NCBI RefSeq assembly: GCF_009905605.1
Contig: NZ_JAAAKZ010000006.1
Coordinates: forward strand, 1-64,000
DNA from: Runella sp. CRIBMP
GTDB taxonomy: Bacteria; Bacteroidota; Bacteroidia; Cytophagales; Spirosomataceae
Direction: 5' to 3'
Length of the DNA: 64,000 bases
Positions 7,658 through 17,139 of this stretch are shown here, piece after piece (position 1 is the first letter of the stretch; every line of letters starts with the position of its first letter). Under the pieces are notes generated by a model. That model saw nothing but the letters and a program-made list of their open reading frames with translations. It was not told the origin of the DNA and searched no databases. The position numbers and the translations under genes are program-made.

Positions 7658-9844
7658 ATGAAGCACCTTGCTCTCCTGTTTTTGTTGCCGTTATCGGTAT
7701 TTGCCCAAAAATTTACGCCCGCCGAGATTGCCCGCTATCAGCAGCAGGCAAACCGCGTAACCATCATTCGCGACAATTGGGGCATTCCGCACATTTATGG
7801 CAAGTCGGATGCCGATGCCGTTTTTGGATTATTGTACGCCCAATGCGAGGATGATTTTAAACGCGTTGAATTGAATTATATTGAGAAATTGGGCCGAATG
7901 GCCGAGCTTAAAGGAGAGTCGGCTTTGTACAATGATTTGCAAATTAAGTTGTTGATTGATACCACGGAAGCGATTGCGGATTACAACAAAGCGGAGCCGT
8001 GGATGAAAAAACTGCTGAACGCCTATGCCGATGGCATCAACTACTATTTACTCAAAAATCCGCAGGTAAAGCCAGCATTGCTGACCAAATTTCAACCTTG
8101 GTATCAGCTATTGTGGACCGACGGCAGTATCGGGGCCATTAGCACGGCAGAGTTGACGGTGCCTGAATTGAAGAATTTTTATTCAGGAGAGGCCACCGCT
8201 GCTTTGGCCGAACCCAAAGACCCAGAGTACCAAACAGGCTCTAATGGCTTTGCATTTGCGCCTTCTAAAACGGCTTCAGGCAACGCCATTTTGTACATTA
8301 ATCCCCACGTAACGTTTTATTTTCGCCCAGAAGTGCAAGTTGTGAGCGAGGAGGGGCTTCACGCATACGGGGCCGTAACTTGGGGTCAATTCTTTGTTTA
8401 TCAGGGTTTTAATAAGTATTGTGGCTGGATGCACACTTCGTGTAACGTCGATGTGGCTGATATGTATGCCGAAAAGGTGACCAAAAAAGGCGATAAATTT
8501 TTCTACGAATATGACCAAAAACTTAAGCCTGTTACGGAAAAGAAAATTACCATTAAATACCTCGACGGTGATGTTCTGAAAAGCAAAACATTTACCACTT
8601 ATTATACGCATCACGGCCCGATTATGGCCAAGCGCGATGGCAAATGGGTAAGTCTGCGGTCGTATAATCGCTCCATGACGAGCTTGATTCAGAGCTGGAA
8701 ACGCACCAAAGCCAAAGGATTTGAAGACTATAAAAAAATTATGGACCTCAAAGCCAATACCTCAAACAGTACAGTTTTTGCGGATTATAAAGGAAATATT
8801 GCCTATTGGCACGGGAATTATGTGCCTATTCGTGATAAAAATCTAAACTGGTCGAAAGTAATGGATGGCACCACGTCTGCAACCGAATGGAAAGGATTGC
8901 ATCCCGTAGAAGAGTCTGTTCATTTGTACAATCCCGTGAATGGCTGGCTGCAAAATTGCAACTCAACGCCTTTTACGGCAGCGGGTGCAAACAGCCCAAA
9001 GAAAGAAAATTTTCCGCCATACATGGCACCTGATGGCGAGAATTTCAGGGGGGTAAATGCCGTTCGGGTGTTGAGTCAAGGAAGTGGTTATACCCTCGAC
9101 AAGGTGATTGCGTCGGGCTATGATACCTACCTTTCGGCATTTGAAGTGTTGGTGCCTGCGTTGGTTAGTTCGTTTGAAAAAAATGTAAAGCCAACCGATT
9201 CGCTGTATTCGCAGCTGAATGAGGCGGTTATGTTGTTGAAAAATTGGAATTATCATACGTCTGAGAATTCGGTAGCGACCACGGTGGCCATCGAATGGGC
9301 CCAAAAACTGACGCCGACCATTACCCGCCTTTACATCAATGAAGGCGAATCTGATCAAGTGACAATGACCAAACGTTTTGCCGCTGAAGCTACGCTTAGT
9401 CAATTGACGTCGCCGTTGGTATCGGCCTTGAATGACCTTAAAACCAAGTTTGGAAAATGGCAAATGCCTTGGGGCGAAATCAACCGTTTTCAGCGTTTGA
9501 CGGGCGATGTGCAATCCAAATACGATGACAGTCAACCGAGTTATCCCGTCAAATACGCGTCGGCGTTGTGGGGGATGTTGCCGTCGTATAACAGCCGGCC
9601 GTACCCGGGCACCAACAAGCGCTACGGCGTGAGCGGCAACAGTTTTATTTGCGCCGTTGAATTTGGTCCACGTATCACCGCCAAGTCGCTGTTGGCGGGT
9701 GGCGAAAGCGGCGACCCTGCCTCTAAGCACTTTTTCGATCAAGGGTTGATGTATTCGCAGGGGAAATTCAAAGATGTTTTATTTTACAAAGAAGATGTTC
9801 TGAAAAACGCCGAACGGACGTACCACCCGGGGGACAAAAAGTAA
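7658..9844 (+). CDS. Penicillin-acylase family (Ntn-hydrolase) periplasmic amidase
   Basis: 728 aa with signal peptide MKHLALLFLLPLSVFAQ. The alpha-subunit motif IIRDNWGIPHIYG occurs near residue 37. The self-processing site is TGSNGFAF, making Ser195 the predicted N-terminal nucleophile of the beta chain after autocleavage. Members cleave amides such as beta-lactam side chains or acyl-homoserine lactones (PvdQ/QuiP-like). The substrate here is unknown. The length suits the aculeacin/AHL-acylase branch. A consensus promoter lies upstream and a hairpin follows. Confidence 0.85.
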   Translation: MKHLALLFLLPLSVFAQKFTPAEIARYQQQANRVTIIRDNWGIPHIYGKSDADAVFGLLYAQCEDDFKRVELNYIEKLGRMAELKGESALYNDLQIKLLIDTTEAIADYNKAEPWMKKLLNAYADGINYYLLKNPQVKPALLTKFQPWYQLLWTDGSIGAISTAELTVPELKNFYSGEATAALAEPKDPEYQTGSNGFAFAPSKTASGNAILYINPHVTFYFRPEVQVVSEEGLHAYGAVTWGQFFVYQGFNKYCGWMHTSCNVDVADMYAEKVTKKGDKFFYEYDQKLKPVTEKKITIKYLDGDVLKSKTFTTYYTHHGPIMAKRDGKWVSLRSYNRSMTSLIQSWKRTKAKGFEDYKKIMDLKANTSNSTVFADYKGNIAYWHGNYVPIRDKNLNWSKVMDGTTSATEWKGLHPVEESVHLYNPVNGWLQNCNSTPFTAAGANSPKKENFPPYMAPDGENFRGVNAVRVLSQGSGYTLDKVIASGYDTYLSAFEVLVPALVSSFEKNVKPTDSLYSQLNEAVMLLKNWNYHTSENSVATTVAIEWAQKLTPTITRLYINEGESDQVTMTKRFAAEATLSQLTSPLVSALNDLKTKFGKWQMPWGEINRFQRLTGDVQSKYDDSQPSYPVKYASALWGMLPSYNSRPYPGTNKRYGVSGNSFICAVEFGPRITAKSLLAGGESGDPASKHFFDQGLMYSQGKFKDVLFYKEDVLKNAERTYHPGDKK

Positions 9845-9867
9845 CGCAGAGAACCTCAGAGAAAAAT

Positions 9868-9903
9868 GAGAACCGCAGAGAAATAATTCACTCTGTGGTT
9901 CTC
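9868..9903 (+). terminator. Hairpin after the acylase gene
   Basis: A 13-bp stem (9868-9880 with 9891-9903, one G-U pair in RNA) closes a 10-nt loop. It starts 24 bp after the acylase stop. Only a weak T-rich tract follows, and the next gene begins 27 bp later, so it may attenuate rather than fully stop transcription. Confidence 0.55.
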
Positions 9904-9929
9904 TATGTAATTTATTGATATACAGACAT

Positions 9930-10154
9930 ATGGATGGTTTTAGCTCAAATTACTTGAAGGAATTAGTGACTTTTCAAATGCCTTTCGGCAAATACAAAGG
10001 GGTATTGCTGTGTGATTTGCCCGAACCCTACTTGGTATGGTTTCATAAAGAAGGCTTTCCCAACGGTAAGCTGGGGGCATTGTTGGCAACGATGTACGAA
10101 ATTAAATTGAATGGATTAGAGTACCTGCTGAAACCGTTGAGGGAGAAAAAATAA
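9930..10154 (+). CDS. DUF3820 family protein
   Basis: 74-aa cytoplasmic protein. The conserved MPFGKYKG start and the DLPEPYLVWF stretch match the DUF3820 family, named after a putative quorum-regulated factor. The ATG at 9930 is preferred over an in-frame TTG five codons earlier. The biochemical role is unknown; similar motifs occur attached to exonuclease-like domains. Confidence 0.8.
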   Translation: MDGFSSNYLKELVTFQMPFGKYKGVLLCDLPEPYLVWFHKEGFPNGKLGALLATMYEIKLNGLEYLLKPLREKK

Positions 10155-10196
10155 AGGTTTTAGCAAGCCATTTTACTTTATAAACTAAACTTACGA

Positions 10197-10943
10197 ATGA
10201 GAAAAATTGTAAAAGGATTGGGAGTTTTCGTGGGGTTGGTTGCATTGATTGGGTTAACGGCCTTTGCGTTCTTGAATGAAAAAAGACCAGTGGCACCACC
10301 AAGCGCCCAAGCCGATAGTTTAGCAAAAAAAATGCTACTAGCGGTCAACAAATCGGCTTGGGATAGTACCCATATCATCACTTGGAAATACGGCAATGGC
10401 CATACGTACGTCTGGGACAAAAACAACAACTTTGTTTTTGTCAATTGGGGTGACTATCGGGTTTTATTGAATCTCCAAACTTGGGATAAGGGGAGGGCAT
10501 TCAAAGGAACTGAAGAAGTAAAAGGGCCAGATTTGGATGTGGTTCGTGGAAAAGCGTGGGCATATTTTTGCAACGATTCATTTTGGTTGATTGCTCCTTT
10601 TAAAGTGTTTGACGAAGGAACCACCCGCAGTTTGGTCCCCAATGAAGACGGTACCAACGATTTATTGGTCAGTTATGCCAGCGGCGGAGTTACACCCGGA
10701 GATGCTTACCTCTGGAAGCTCGATGCCAGCGGATTGCCTCTGTCCTACAAAATGTGGGTAAAAGTCCTTCCCGTCGGAGGGGTAATGGCTACGTGGGAAG
10801 GTTGGAGCAAACAGCCTTCGGGGGTTATGCTGCCCAGTTTTCATCAACTTGGACCGTTGAAACTGCCCATAAAAGACCTCAGGACTGGACATTCATTGAC
10901 TGAAACAGGCGTGAGTGGCTCTATTTTTGACCCGATTCGGTAG
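10197..10943 (+). CDS. Membrane-anchored or exported protein of unknown function
   Basis: 248 aa. The N-terminus has one strong hydrophobic segment (about residues 8-27), either an uncleaved anchor or a signal peptide, followed by a soluble domain rich in Trp and aromatic residues. No catalytic motif was recognised. The all-beta appearance and size recall LolA-like or DUF6503-like periplasmic domains, but I cannot assign it. It follows the DUF3820 gene by 42 bp and ends at a bidirectional terminator. Confidence 0.7.
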   Translation: MRKIVKGLGVFVGLVALIGLTAFAFLNEKRPVAPPSAQADSLAKKMLLAVNKSAWDSTHIITWKYGNGHTYVWDKNNNFVFVNWGDYRVLLNLQTWDKGRAFKGTEEVKGPDLDVVRGKAWAYFCNDSFWLIAPFKVFDEGTTRSLVPNEDGTNDLLVSYASGGVTPGDAYLWKLDASGLPLSYKMWVKVLPVGGVMATWEGWSKQPSGVMLPSFHQLGPLKLPIKDLRTGHSLTETGVSGSIFDPIR

Positions 10944-10947
10944 TGAT

Positions 10948-10982
10948 TTTTGAGAAAGAATCAACGGGGTTCTTTCTCGAAA
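10948..10982. terminator. Bidirectional terminator between convergent genes
   Basis: A 9-bp perfect stem (10952-10960 with 10970-10978) extends to 13 pairs with one G-U, flanked by T and A runs. It serves the gene ending at 10943 and lies partly inside the 3' end of the minus-strand gene starting at 12016. Confidence 0.7.
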
Positions 10983-12016
10983 GTTGCTCCCCTTATTTCC
11001 TTAACCAATTCATAGCCAAACAGCCCCGCTGGGGTTTGGTAGCCTGCCACGTTATTTAAATCCAATATTTTTTGGGTGATGAGCAACGAAGCCTCGGCGG
11101 TCAATTTGTAGCCTTCGGGAGTGACCAAACGTGCTTCAACGGTTTTACCTTCGGTATTTGTGGCCTTGCCCCAAATGAATGATTGCCCTTTTTGGGATTG
11201 ATGCTCAGTCGGTCCGGTTATTTTTTTGTCGACGTAGTTTTGCAATTGTTTTTTTATAAAACGGCTGCGTAAAATAGGGTTGAACAAAAATTGTAGCTTC
11301 ATCGACCAATATGCCAACTTGGGCACACCCACGTAGGTTTCGATGTTGGGAATACCCGTGGTGTGATATGCCGTAGAGACATCTCCCCATGGAATGGTCA
11401 TGGCGAAGTGTTTAAACTTTCCGAAATCAATTATTTTGCCTTTGTCACCCATCGGTTTGGGCACAATGACCCCGTTTTCTCGGGCCGCGCCCGTATTGCC
11501 GAGGTTTTCGAGCATGGTGGTCATGGTGCCGTGCGAGACACTACCGCCGACGTTGGTAAACCCCAATTCTAAGTGTGTGGCGTCAGGGAGTTTGGTGTGG
11601 AGCAACTTGGCCATGCAATCCGTCGGAACGACGTCAAAGCCTACACCGGGCATCAAAACAATCTTACTTGCGAGGGCTTTTTGATGGTATGATTTTACCA
11701 ATTCAAACACTTCTATTTCTCCCGTAATGTCCAAATAGTGCGTTTGGGTGGTCAAACAGGCTTCTACTAAGGGTTGGGCGGTTCGGGTAAAGGGACCAGC
11801 GCAATTCAAAACCAACGGAAATTTTTTAAGCTGTTTGACGATATTTGCTTGATTATTCAGGTCAAAAATTAGGTATTCAAGCCCGTATTTTTCAGCAAGG
11901 GATTTGATTTTGGCTTCGTTTCGTCCCCCAATGACGGGCTTTTTGCCTTGCTTTATCGCCAATTCGACAATGAGTGTGCCCGTAAATCCGCTTGCGCCGT
12001 AGATAAGAAATGACAT
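10961..12016 (-). CDS. Saccharopine-dehydrogenase-like NAD(P)-binding protein (trans-enoyl-reductase family)
   Basis: 351 aa. A Rossmann fold begins at once (YGASGFTGTLIVE), followed by a GGRNEAKI dinucleotide-binding stretch and the LNCAGPF motif. This is the pattern of saccharopine-dehydrogenase-like proteins related to mycobacterial trans-acting enoyl reductases. Those act on lipid intermediates; the substrate here is unknown. There is no membrane segment. It is transcribed alone, divergent from the lipoprotein gene at 12178. Confidence 0.8.
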   Translation of the reverse strand: MSFLIYGASGFTGTLIVELAIKQGKKPVIGGRNEAKIKSLAEKYGLEYLIFDLNNQANIVKQLKKFPLVLNCAGPFTRTAQPLVEACLTTQTHYLDITGEIEVFELVKSYHQKALASKIVLMPGVGFDVVPTDCMAKLLHTKLPDATHLELGFTNVGGSVSHGTMTTMLENLGNTGAARENGVIVPKPMGDKGKIIDFGKFKHFAMTIPWGDVSTAYHTTGIPNIETYVGVPKLAYWSMKLQFLFNPILRSRFIKKQLQNYVDKKITGPTEHQSQKGQSFIWGKATNTEGKTVEARLVTPEGYKLTAEASLLITQKILDLNNVAGYQTPAGLFGYELVKEIRGATFEKEPR

Positions 12017-12177
12017 GATGATTGAGGTTTAGAGGGTAAAGGTAACAGCTAATAGGTAGAGACCGGATGGAGAGAGAAAATAAAGCTATTTGAAGCGGGT
12101 AATCTTGAAAATAACGTAGTTTAGCAACAAAAATGGCGATTTGTCGGTTTAACTGTTTTACCTAAATCTTGGTCTCT

Positions 12178-12933
12178 ATGTTAAAATTCGTTTGTTTTCT
12201 TCTCATTTTAAGTGGTTGTATTGCCTGTAATAACACCAATCAAAATAGCACAGCTAAGGAGAGACCCGTTGATAAAAAGGCCAAAGAAATAGTTGACAAA
12301 TGCATTGAAGCCCACGGCGGCAAAAATTACGAAACCTTTGATGTGTCGTTTGACTTTCGAAAATTTAAGGTTCACTTAAAACAAACGGGCACTCAATTTA
12401 TTTACGAGCGAACCACCACCGACTCCCTCAACAATGTGTATCATGATATTTTGACCAACGAAAGTTTTGTCAGAAAGAGGAATGATACAACTCAGGTGCT
12501 TTCCAAAAAAGACGAAGATAAATACCGTGAGGGCACCAATGCAATTGCTTATTTTGTGTTGCTTCCTTTCAAGCTCTCGGAGCCTGCCGTTATTCTGAAA
12601 TACGTTGGTGAAATAAGCATTGACAATCAAAAATACCACAAAATCAGGGTCACCTTTGAGCAGGAAGGCGGCGGCAAAGACCACGAAGATGAGTTTTGTT
12701 ATTGGATTAACCAATCCACTAATATGCTCGATTACCTTTCGTACGCCAACGGTGGCCCGCGCTTGCGTAAAGCCGTCAAGCGCGACACCATTGGCGGGAT
12801 TGTGTTTCAGAATTATGAGAACTACGAAATTTTGGACAAAACCATCCCCACCACGGAGTACGATAAAGCCTTTTTGGAGGGAAAGTCTAAATTACTTTCC
12901 ATGATTGAGCAGAGCAATTACGTAGCTAAGTGA
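12178..12933 (+). CDS. DUF6503-like lipoprotein
   Basis: 251 aa from the ATG at 12178; an in-frame TTG three codons earlier is less likely. The N-terminus MLKFVCFLLILSGC ends in an LSGC lipobox, predicting lipidation at Cys14. The mature part starts with KAKEIVDKCIEAHGG, typical of DUF6503-type Bacteroidota lipoproteins with a LolA-like fold. No enzymatic role is known. It converges on the rhodanese gene with a 3-bp gap. Confidence 0.75.
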   Translation: MLKFVCFLLILSGCIACNNTNQNSTAKERPVDKKAKEIVDKCIEAHGGKNYETFDVSFDFRKFKVHLKQTGTQFIYERTTTDSLNNVYHDILTNESFVRKRNDTTQVLSKKDEDKYREGTNAIAYFVLLPFKLSEPAVILKYVGEISIDNQKYHKIRVTFEQEGGGKDHEDEFCYWINQSTNMLDYLSYANGGPRLRKAVKRDTIGGIVFQNYENYEILDKTIPTTEYDKAFLEGKSKLLSMIEQSNYVAK

Positions 12934-12936
12934 CGA

Positions 12937-13329
12937 TTATTGGGCTACGATGGCGGTTGAATACCCCGCCGCTCGCCATCCATTGAGGCCTCCGTCTAGG
13001 TTGTACACTTTTTTGAACCCTTTTTCTAGCAATAATTGGCCCGCGCTGGCGCTGCGACCACCCGTAGCGCAATAGAGCAGAACTGGTTTATTTTTGTCGA
13101 GTTTGGCAATCTGTTTCTCAAAATCAGGGCCGTTGTAATCCATGTGGATGGCCTGCGGAATAACACCACCTACGAGTTCTGGACCAGTGCGGACATCTAC
13201 TACCACCTCGTCGGGGAGGGTGTCTATGAGGCTTTGAAAGGTTTTTGCGTCAATAGTTTGTGCTTTTTGGCCCGGTGAGCAAGCCCCAAGCCCTAAGATG
13301 AATCCGAGAAAAAATAGACTGTTTTTCAT
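12937..13329 (-). CDS. Rhodanese-domain lipoprotein
   Basis: 130 aa. MKNSLFFLGFILGLGAC gives an LGAC lipobox with Cys17 lipidated, followed by one rhodanese domain (VVVDVRTGPE, active loop YCATGGRS). Cys87 is the predicted persulfide-carrying residue. The export signal places sulfur transfer on the periplasmic side. It is 10 bp downstream of the DUF3365 haem-type gene and probably co-transcribed. A second, cytoplasmic rhodanese sits at 21883-22209. Confidence 0.85.
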   Translation of the reverse strand: MKNSLFFLGFILGLGACSPGQKAQTIDAKTFQSLIDTLPDEVVVDVRTGPELVGGVIPQAIHMDYNGPDFEKQIAKLDKNKPVLLYCATGGRSASAGQLLLEKGFKKVYNLDGGLNGWRAAGYSTAIVAQ

Positions 13330-13339
13330 TGAACTTTTA

Positions 13340-13900
13340 TTATTTGGTGACGAACGTCAGCTTCCATGCGCCTCTCAATTCCCCCATGGCGTAGCCGGTT
13401 GCTTTGTCAAAACGGTATTTTCGTTGAATTGTTTTCAGCGTGGCGGCTTCAATGTCTTGTTTGGGTTTGCCGTGGCATTGGAGGCAGGTAGGCATTCCGA
13501 TTTTGATGGGTTTGTAATAAACGTATCCCTTTGAAACCTGCACGAGCGTATCTTTCAGGGAATTGGCGGCAAAAAGATCCAGTATTTTTTTGTCAAACAG
13601 CGAGGCGGCATTGTCAAGATTTCGGTTTTTGGCCGAAATTCGCTGAATCTCCACCCGATGTTTCTGAGAAAGCGCCTTGGTCAGTGGCACGGCATTCTCG
13701 TTGCAATAATCTACCGCATAGGCCGCGCCGCCTTTTTCAATCGCTCCCAATAAGTTGGAAATGAGACTTTGCTGAGCTTGTAAGCTGAGCGAGTCGCCGA
13801 GTTTTTGATAATTGACTGATTGTTGGGGTGGTGTTTCGGCGGTATAAAACGCCGTAAAAAAAACGGATGCTGCCGCTATTATGGTAAGTTGTAATTTCAT
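13340..13900 (-). CDS. Exported DUF3365 (Tll0287-like) haem-domain protein
   Basis: 186 aa. The N-terminal hydrophobic stretch (about 5-20) is a signal peptide. A single CxxCH haem-attachment motif is present (Cys139, Cys142, His143 in TCLQCHG), followed by GYAMGELRGAW near the C-terminus, as in Tll0287-like c-type haem sensor proteins. It probably senses redox state or a small ligand in the periplasm. It leads a two-gene unit with the rhodanese lipoprotein, which hints at sulfur/redox sensing. Confidence 0.8.
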   Translation of the reverse strand: MKLQLTIIAAASVFFTAFYTAETPPQQSVNYQKLGDSLSLQAQQSLISNLLGAIEKGGAAYAVDYCNENAVPLTKALSQKHRVEIQRISAKNRNLDNAASLFDKKILDLFAANSLKDTLVQVSKGYVYYKPIKIGMPTCLQCHGKPKQDIEAATLKTIQRKYRFDKATGYAMGELRGAWKLTFVTK

Positions 13901-13955
13901 TGCATTCGTTATCTAAATATTGGGGCGAAGATACGATTTTCAGCAATGAATTTCT

Positions 13956-14697
13956 GTGATGAATGTTACGCAAAAAAGAAAAGCCTGTACATTTGCTTGG
14001 ACCTGGCTTTTTAGTGTAATTGGGTGGAGTTTAGCGTTCTATTATATAAATATTCTGTACTTCGGCATCGGTAAGGGCATGGTTATAGATGCGGATATCA
14101 ACGGCGGGAAAAATGTACTTTTATGTGTCTCATATTTTTACTCCTGAATAATTATCTTATTGCTGATACCTCAAAACCGCCCCCAATATTTTAAAATCGC
14201 CATATAGTGGTGGTGGTACTACTCGGAATAGTATGGTGGAAAATGTCGCCCAAAGCTACTGATTTTGAAGGAGCCTCTCTGTCCATCGCCAAACGGGAAG
14301 GGACCAGCATCCCCTCGATGATATTGTTGCGGTATGAATTGCCCGACCAAGTACTTGATTCAGCCTTTGTGGAAGTGGTGGGAAATATCGGCATGGTGCA
14401 CCGCGTGCGTCTCACCGCGCAGACGGGCTACGTACCCGCCACCTTTATGAGTTCAGGAATTAAAAGTGCTTTTTTTCGGAATGGGGAACCTTGAAAATAA
14501 TCCTCCATGCACACCAATTACGGGTTTTTTACAACGAAAAACCACTGTTAAGTCTTCCTTACAAAGGCCGTATTGATAGAATTAAACACATCAGTTGTAA
14601 GTTTATGGGTTCAGGAAAAGTAGATTGGGTAAGACTTACGAATTCTTATACGGGTAAGGTTGCTTATTTTGAGGATTTTAGCTCCAAAAACGGTTAA
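13956..14697 (+). pseudogene. Decayed membrane protein gene (one stop, two frameshifts)
   Basis: Three reading-frame pieces line up as one protein. Piece 1 (13956-14147) has a membrane helix and reaches TGA at 14145. The same frame continues past the stop with more hydrophobic sequence (IIILLLI, then PQYFKIAI) to about 14200. Piece 2 (from about 14204 in another frame) begins VVVVLLGIVWW and continues as a periplasmic beta-rich domain to 14475. Piece 3 resumes after the T7 run at 14470-14476 (FFSEWGTLKIILHAHQLR) and stops at 14697. The layout of two to three helices then a PKD-like domain resembles Bacteroidota membrane proteins of unknown function. Sequencing error could explain one shift, but not easily all three lesions. 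Confidence 0.55.
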
Positions 14698-14758
14698 TAG
14701 AACGGTACGTTTGGTCTTTTAATTTTAATACTGTTTCGTGATTCATTGCCTTCGCTCT

Positions 14759-15214
14759 TCATTTTCCATATTTCAACACAATGCCCAGTTGACCCGCATG
14801 GTAAGCGGTGTGTGATACAATGCGTCCGAGAGCTTCAGCCTTGGTCTTGCTACCAAATTCTTTGGTAGTGACGGTGCTTTGCCAGTCGGCGTCGGTTTGG
14901 GCCAAAATGGCTTTTTCTAAGCACGCAAAAGCCTCCTGCTGGTAGGCCAATAGTTCGGCTAAATTCGTCCATTCGCCCGTGTCTCGTTGGGCAATAACCG
15001 TTTTGGCCGATACTTTTAAGTCTGTTTGTCCAAATACATTTTTACTAAAAAGCAGCTCGACATCCGCCACGTGCCGTATCAGAAAACCCGCGCTGTTGGG
15101 ACTATCTCCGAGTTTTTTTGTGAGGTCGCTTTCCTTAATATTCTTCAACTGATTGGAAAAACGAGTACGGGCTTCGGCCCATAGAGGAAGTAATAATTGT
15201 GCATTGGTGTCCAT
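14759..15214 (-). CDS. DinB-family putative metal-dependent protein
   Basis: 151 aa, predicted four-helix bundle. The conserved histidines are visible: AGFLIRHVADVELLF (first His) and SHTAYHAGQL (HxxxH near the C-terminus), which bind a metal in DinB/YfiT-type proteins. Relatives include thiol-transferases using bacillithiol or mycothiol and damage-inducible proteins; the activity here is unknown. It is soluble and lies next to a decayed gene. Confidence 0.75.
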   Translation of the reverse strand: MDTNAQLLLPLWAEARTRFSNQLKNIKESDLTKKLGDSPNSAGFLIRHVADVELLFSKNVFGQTDLKVSAKTVIAQRDTGEWTNLAELLAYQQEAFACLEKAILAQTDADWQSTVTTKEFGSKTKAEALGRIVSHTAYHAGQLGIVLKYGK

Positions 15215-15234
15215 AGGTCAATTTTTTTACGGCA

Positions 15235-15333
15235 CTATTTCGATTTGTTTTTCTGGAAAGCGATTTTGTAAAGTACCCAGCCAAAACCTGCGACTAAGTG
15301 TAACATGACGATGAAAAAAATAAAAGCGGCCAT
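15235..15333 (-). CDS. Small single-helix membrane protein
   Basis: A 32-codon ORF encodes a short protein with one membrane helix (FIFFIVMLHLVAGFGWVLY) and a basic tail (KNKSK). The composition and positive-inside tail look selected. It sits alone between the DinB-like gene and the arsenic operon. The function is unknown, and conservation in related genomes would be the test. Confidence 0.5.
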   Translation of the reverse strand: MAAFIFFIVMLHLVAGFGWVLYKIAFQKNKSK

Positions 15334-15436
15334 TGGTAGCGATTGATTTCGTATCCCGTAAATCTGCAACTTAATCAGCAGATAAACGGTGACTTTGGTC
15401 ACATAAAATTCATTTTATGGCTTTATTTTGAATGAC

Positions 15437-16042
15437 TTACACGTTTTCGAACACCCACTTTATCTCGGTCGCAATTTGCCGACAGCGCGCGTCGTAGGTG
15501 GTGGCTTCTTCGGGCGTATTGTCGGAGACTTTGGGGTCAACGTACATAATGGGCAGTCGTCGCTCGGCTCCAGGAATAAACGGACAATTAGCTTCGGCGT
15601 GGTCGCAGGTCATGATTGCTGCAAAACCTTGGGCTGGGTTGGGGACTTGGTCATAGACTTTGGAAAAAGCAACGACGGGTGCCATCGAAGCATTAAAACT
15701 GATTTCGTAAACAGGGTTTTCTGATTCGGTGGTCTTTGTCACTTTCAATCCTGTTCGCTCAAACGCCGCAATCGTGCGGGGATTGCAGGCGGTAGCTTCC
15801 GTGCCTCCCGAAAAAGAATGAACATTCTGAATTCCAAAATAGGCCGCTGCCACCTGCGCCCACACTTGCCCAAAGTGACTGCGACGGGAATTGTGCGTGC
15901 AGATAAACGTCAGATTGATAGGTTGTTGTGACTTGTTTTTTGCTTTTATATAATCTACCAATGGTCGTAAAATGGCTTGGCGCTCGGCAGAAACGTCGTT
16001 GAGGTTGAGGTTTTCAAAATAGGTTTTTACAGCAGCAATCAT
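15437..16042 (-). CDS. Arsenate reductase-like low-molecular-weight phosphatase family protein
   Basis: 201 aa. The P-loop CTHNSRRS starts at Cys48 in [12 protein letters not shown], the arrangement of thioredoxin-coupled arsenate reductases and LMW tyrosine phosphatases. It overlaps the 3' end of the ACR3 gene by 4 nt and is third in an arsR-ACR3-arsC order, so arsenate-to-arsenite reduction is the likely job. It is longer than classical ArsC (about 130 aa), as is usual for the Bacteroidota version. It probably uses thioredoxin; one is encoded at 21025-21342. Confidence 0.8.
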   Translation of the reverse strand: MIAAVKTYFENLNLNDVSAERQAILRPLVDYIKAKNKSQQPINLTFICTHNSRRSHFGQVWAQVAAAYFGIQNVHSFSGGTEATACNPRTIAAFERTGLKVTKTTESENPVYEISFNASMAPVVAFSKVYDQVPNPAQGFAAIMTCDHAEANCPFIPGAERRLPIMYVDPKVSDNTPEEATTYDARCRQIATEIKWVFENV

Positions 16043-17073
16043 GGTTGAAATTTATGGGTTTGTTTGAGGGCGTAATTCACGAACAATATCAAAACGGGTA
16101 CTTCAATCAACGGGCCAACAACGGCGGCAAAAGCAGCCCCCGAATTGATTCCAAAAACGGCAATGGCGACGGCTATGCCCAACTCGAAGTTGTTGCCAGC
16201 GGCCGTAAAGGCCAACGAAGTGGATTTGGCGTAATTGGCCCCCGCTCGTTTGGAAAGATAAAAAGCTGATAAAAACATGATACCAAAATACAGCGTGAGC
16301 GGAATGGCAATGCGGACCACGTCGAGCGGAATCTGTATAATCAACTGCCCTTTCAAGCTAAACATCACCACAATGGTGAGCAGGAGCGAAATCAGTGTAA
16401 TTGGGCTGATTTTTGGCAGATAGACTTCTTCAAACCATTGCCGACTTTTTAGTGCCGTTAGTCCATAACGCGAAATAATGCCCAGCAAAAACGGGATGCC
16501 CAGATAGACGAAAACACTTTGGGCAATCTGACCGATGGTAATATCCACTTCGTAGCCCGTCAGGCCAAAAAGTGGAGGCAAGACGGTGATAAAAACCCAA
16601 GCGTAAACCGAGTAAAAGAGCACCTGGAAGATACTGTTAAACGCTACCAAGCCCGCCGCGTAGAGGCGGTCACCGTTGGCGAGGTCGTTCCACACGATGA
16701 CCATCGCAATGCAGCGGGCAATACCAATCATAATTAGGCCAGTCATGTATTCGGGCTTGTCGGGCAGGAAAATAACCGCCAAACCAAACATCAACAGCGG
16801 CCCAATAATCCAGTTTTGCACTAACGACAGCGCTAGAATTTTGGTATTTGAAAATACCTTTGGCAGTTCTTCAAAGCGGACTTTGGCCAGCGGGGGGTAC
16901 ATCATTAAAATGAGTCCAATCGCCAGCGGAACGTTGGTGGTGCCGACGCTAAAACTGTTGATGAAAGCTTCTGATTTAGGAAAAAAATAGCCGATGCCCA
17001 CGCCGAGTAGCATGGCCGAGAAAATCCAAAGTGTGAGGTAATTATCTAAAAAGGAAAGTTTTTTTTGAGACAT
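16039..17073 (-). CDS. ACR3-family arsenite efflux transporter
   Basis: 344-aa integral membrane protein with about ten helices. The N-terminal [13 protein letters not shown], the [14 protein letters not shown] stretch and the [13 protein letters not shown] segment with its membrane-embedded Cys are characteristic of ACR3 (bile/arsenite/riboflavin transporter superfamily), which extrudes As(III). It lies 66 bp after arsR and overlaps the arsC-like gene by 4 nt, forming a compact arsenic-resistance operon. Confidence 0.9.
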   Translation of the reverse strand: MSQKKLSFLDNYLTLWIFSAMLLGVGIGYFFPKSEAFINSFSVGTTNVPLAIGLILMMYPPLAKVRFEELPKVFSNTKILALSLVQNWIIGPLLMFGLAVIFLPDKPEYMTGLIMIGIARCIAMVIVWNDLANGDRLYAAGLVAFNSIFQVLFYSVYAWVFITVLPPLFGLTGYEVDITIGQIAQSVFVYLGIPFLLGIISRYGLTALKSRQWFEEVYLPKISPITLISLLLTIVVMFSLKGQLIIQIPLDVVRIAIPLTLYFGIMFLSAFYLSKRAGANYAKSTSLAFTAAGNNFELGIAVAIAVFGINSGAAFAAVVGPLIEVPVLILFVNYALKQTHKFQP

Positions 17074-17139
17074 ATTATTATTGTTTTAAAACTTAACAGG
17101 GGAATTGTGGTTTGACTATCGTCTGACCTGATTACCTGC

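Noticed and set aside
8963-9742. 259-codon open frame on the minus strand inside the acylase gene
   Set aside because: Translation is rich in Arg/His with no domain, and it lies fully opposite a well-supported acylase; it is a shadow of codon bias.
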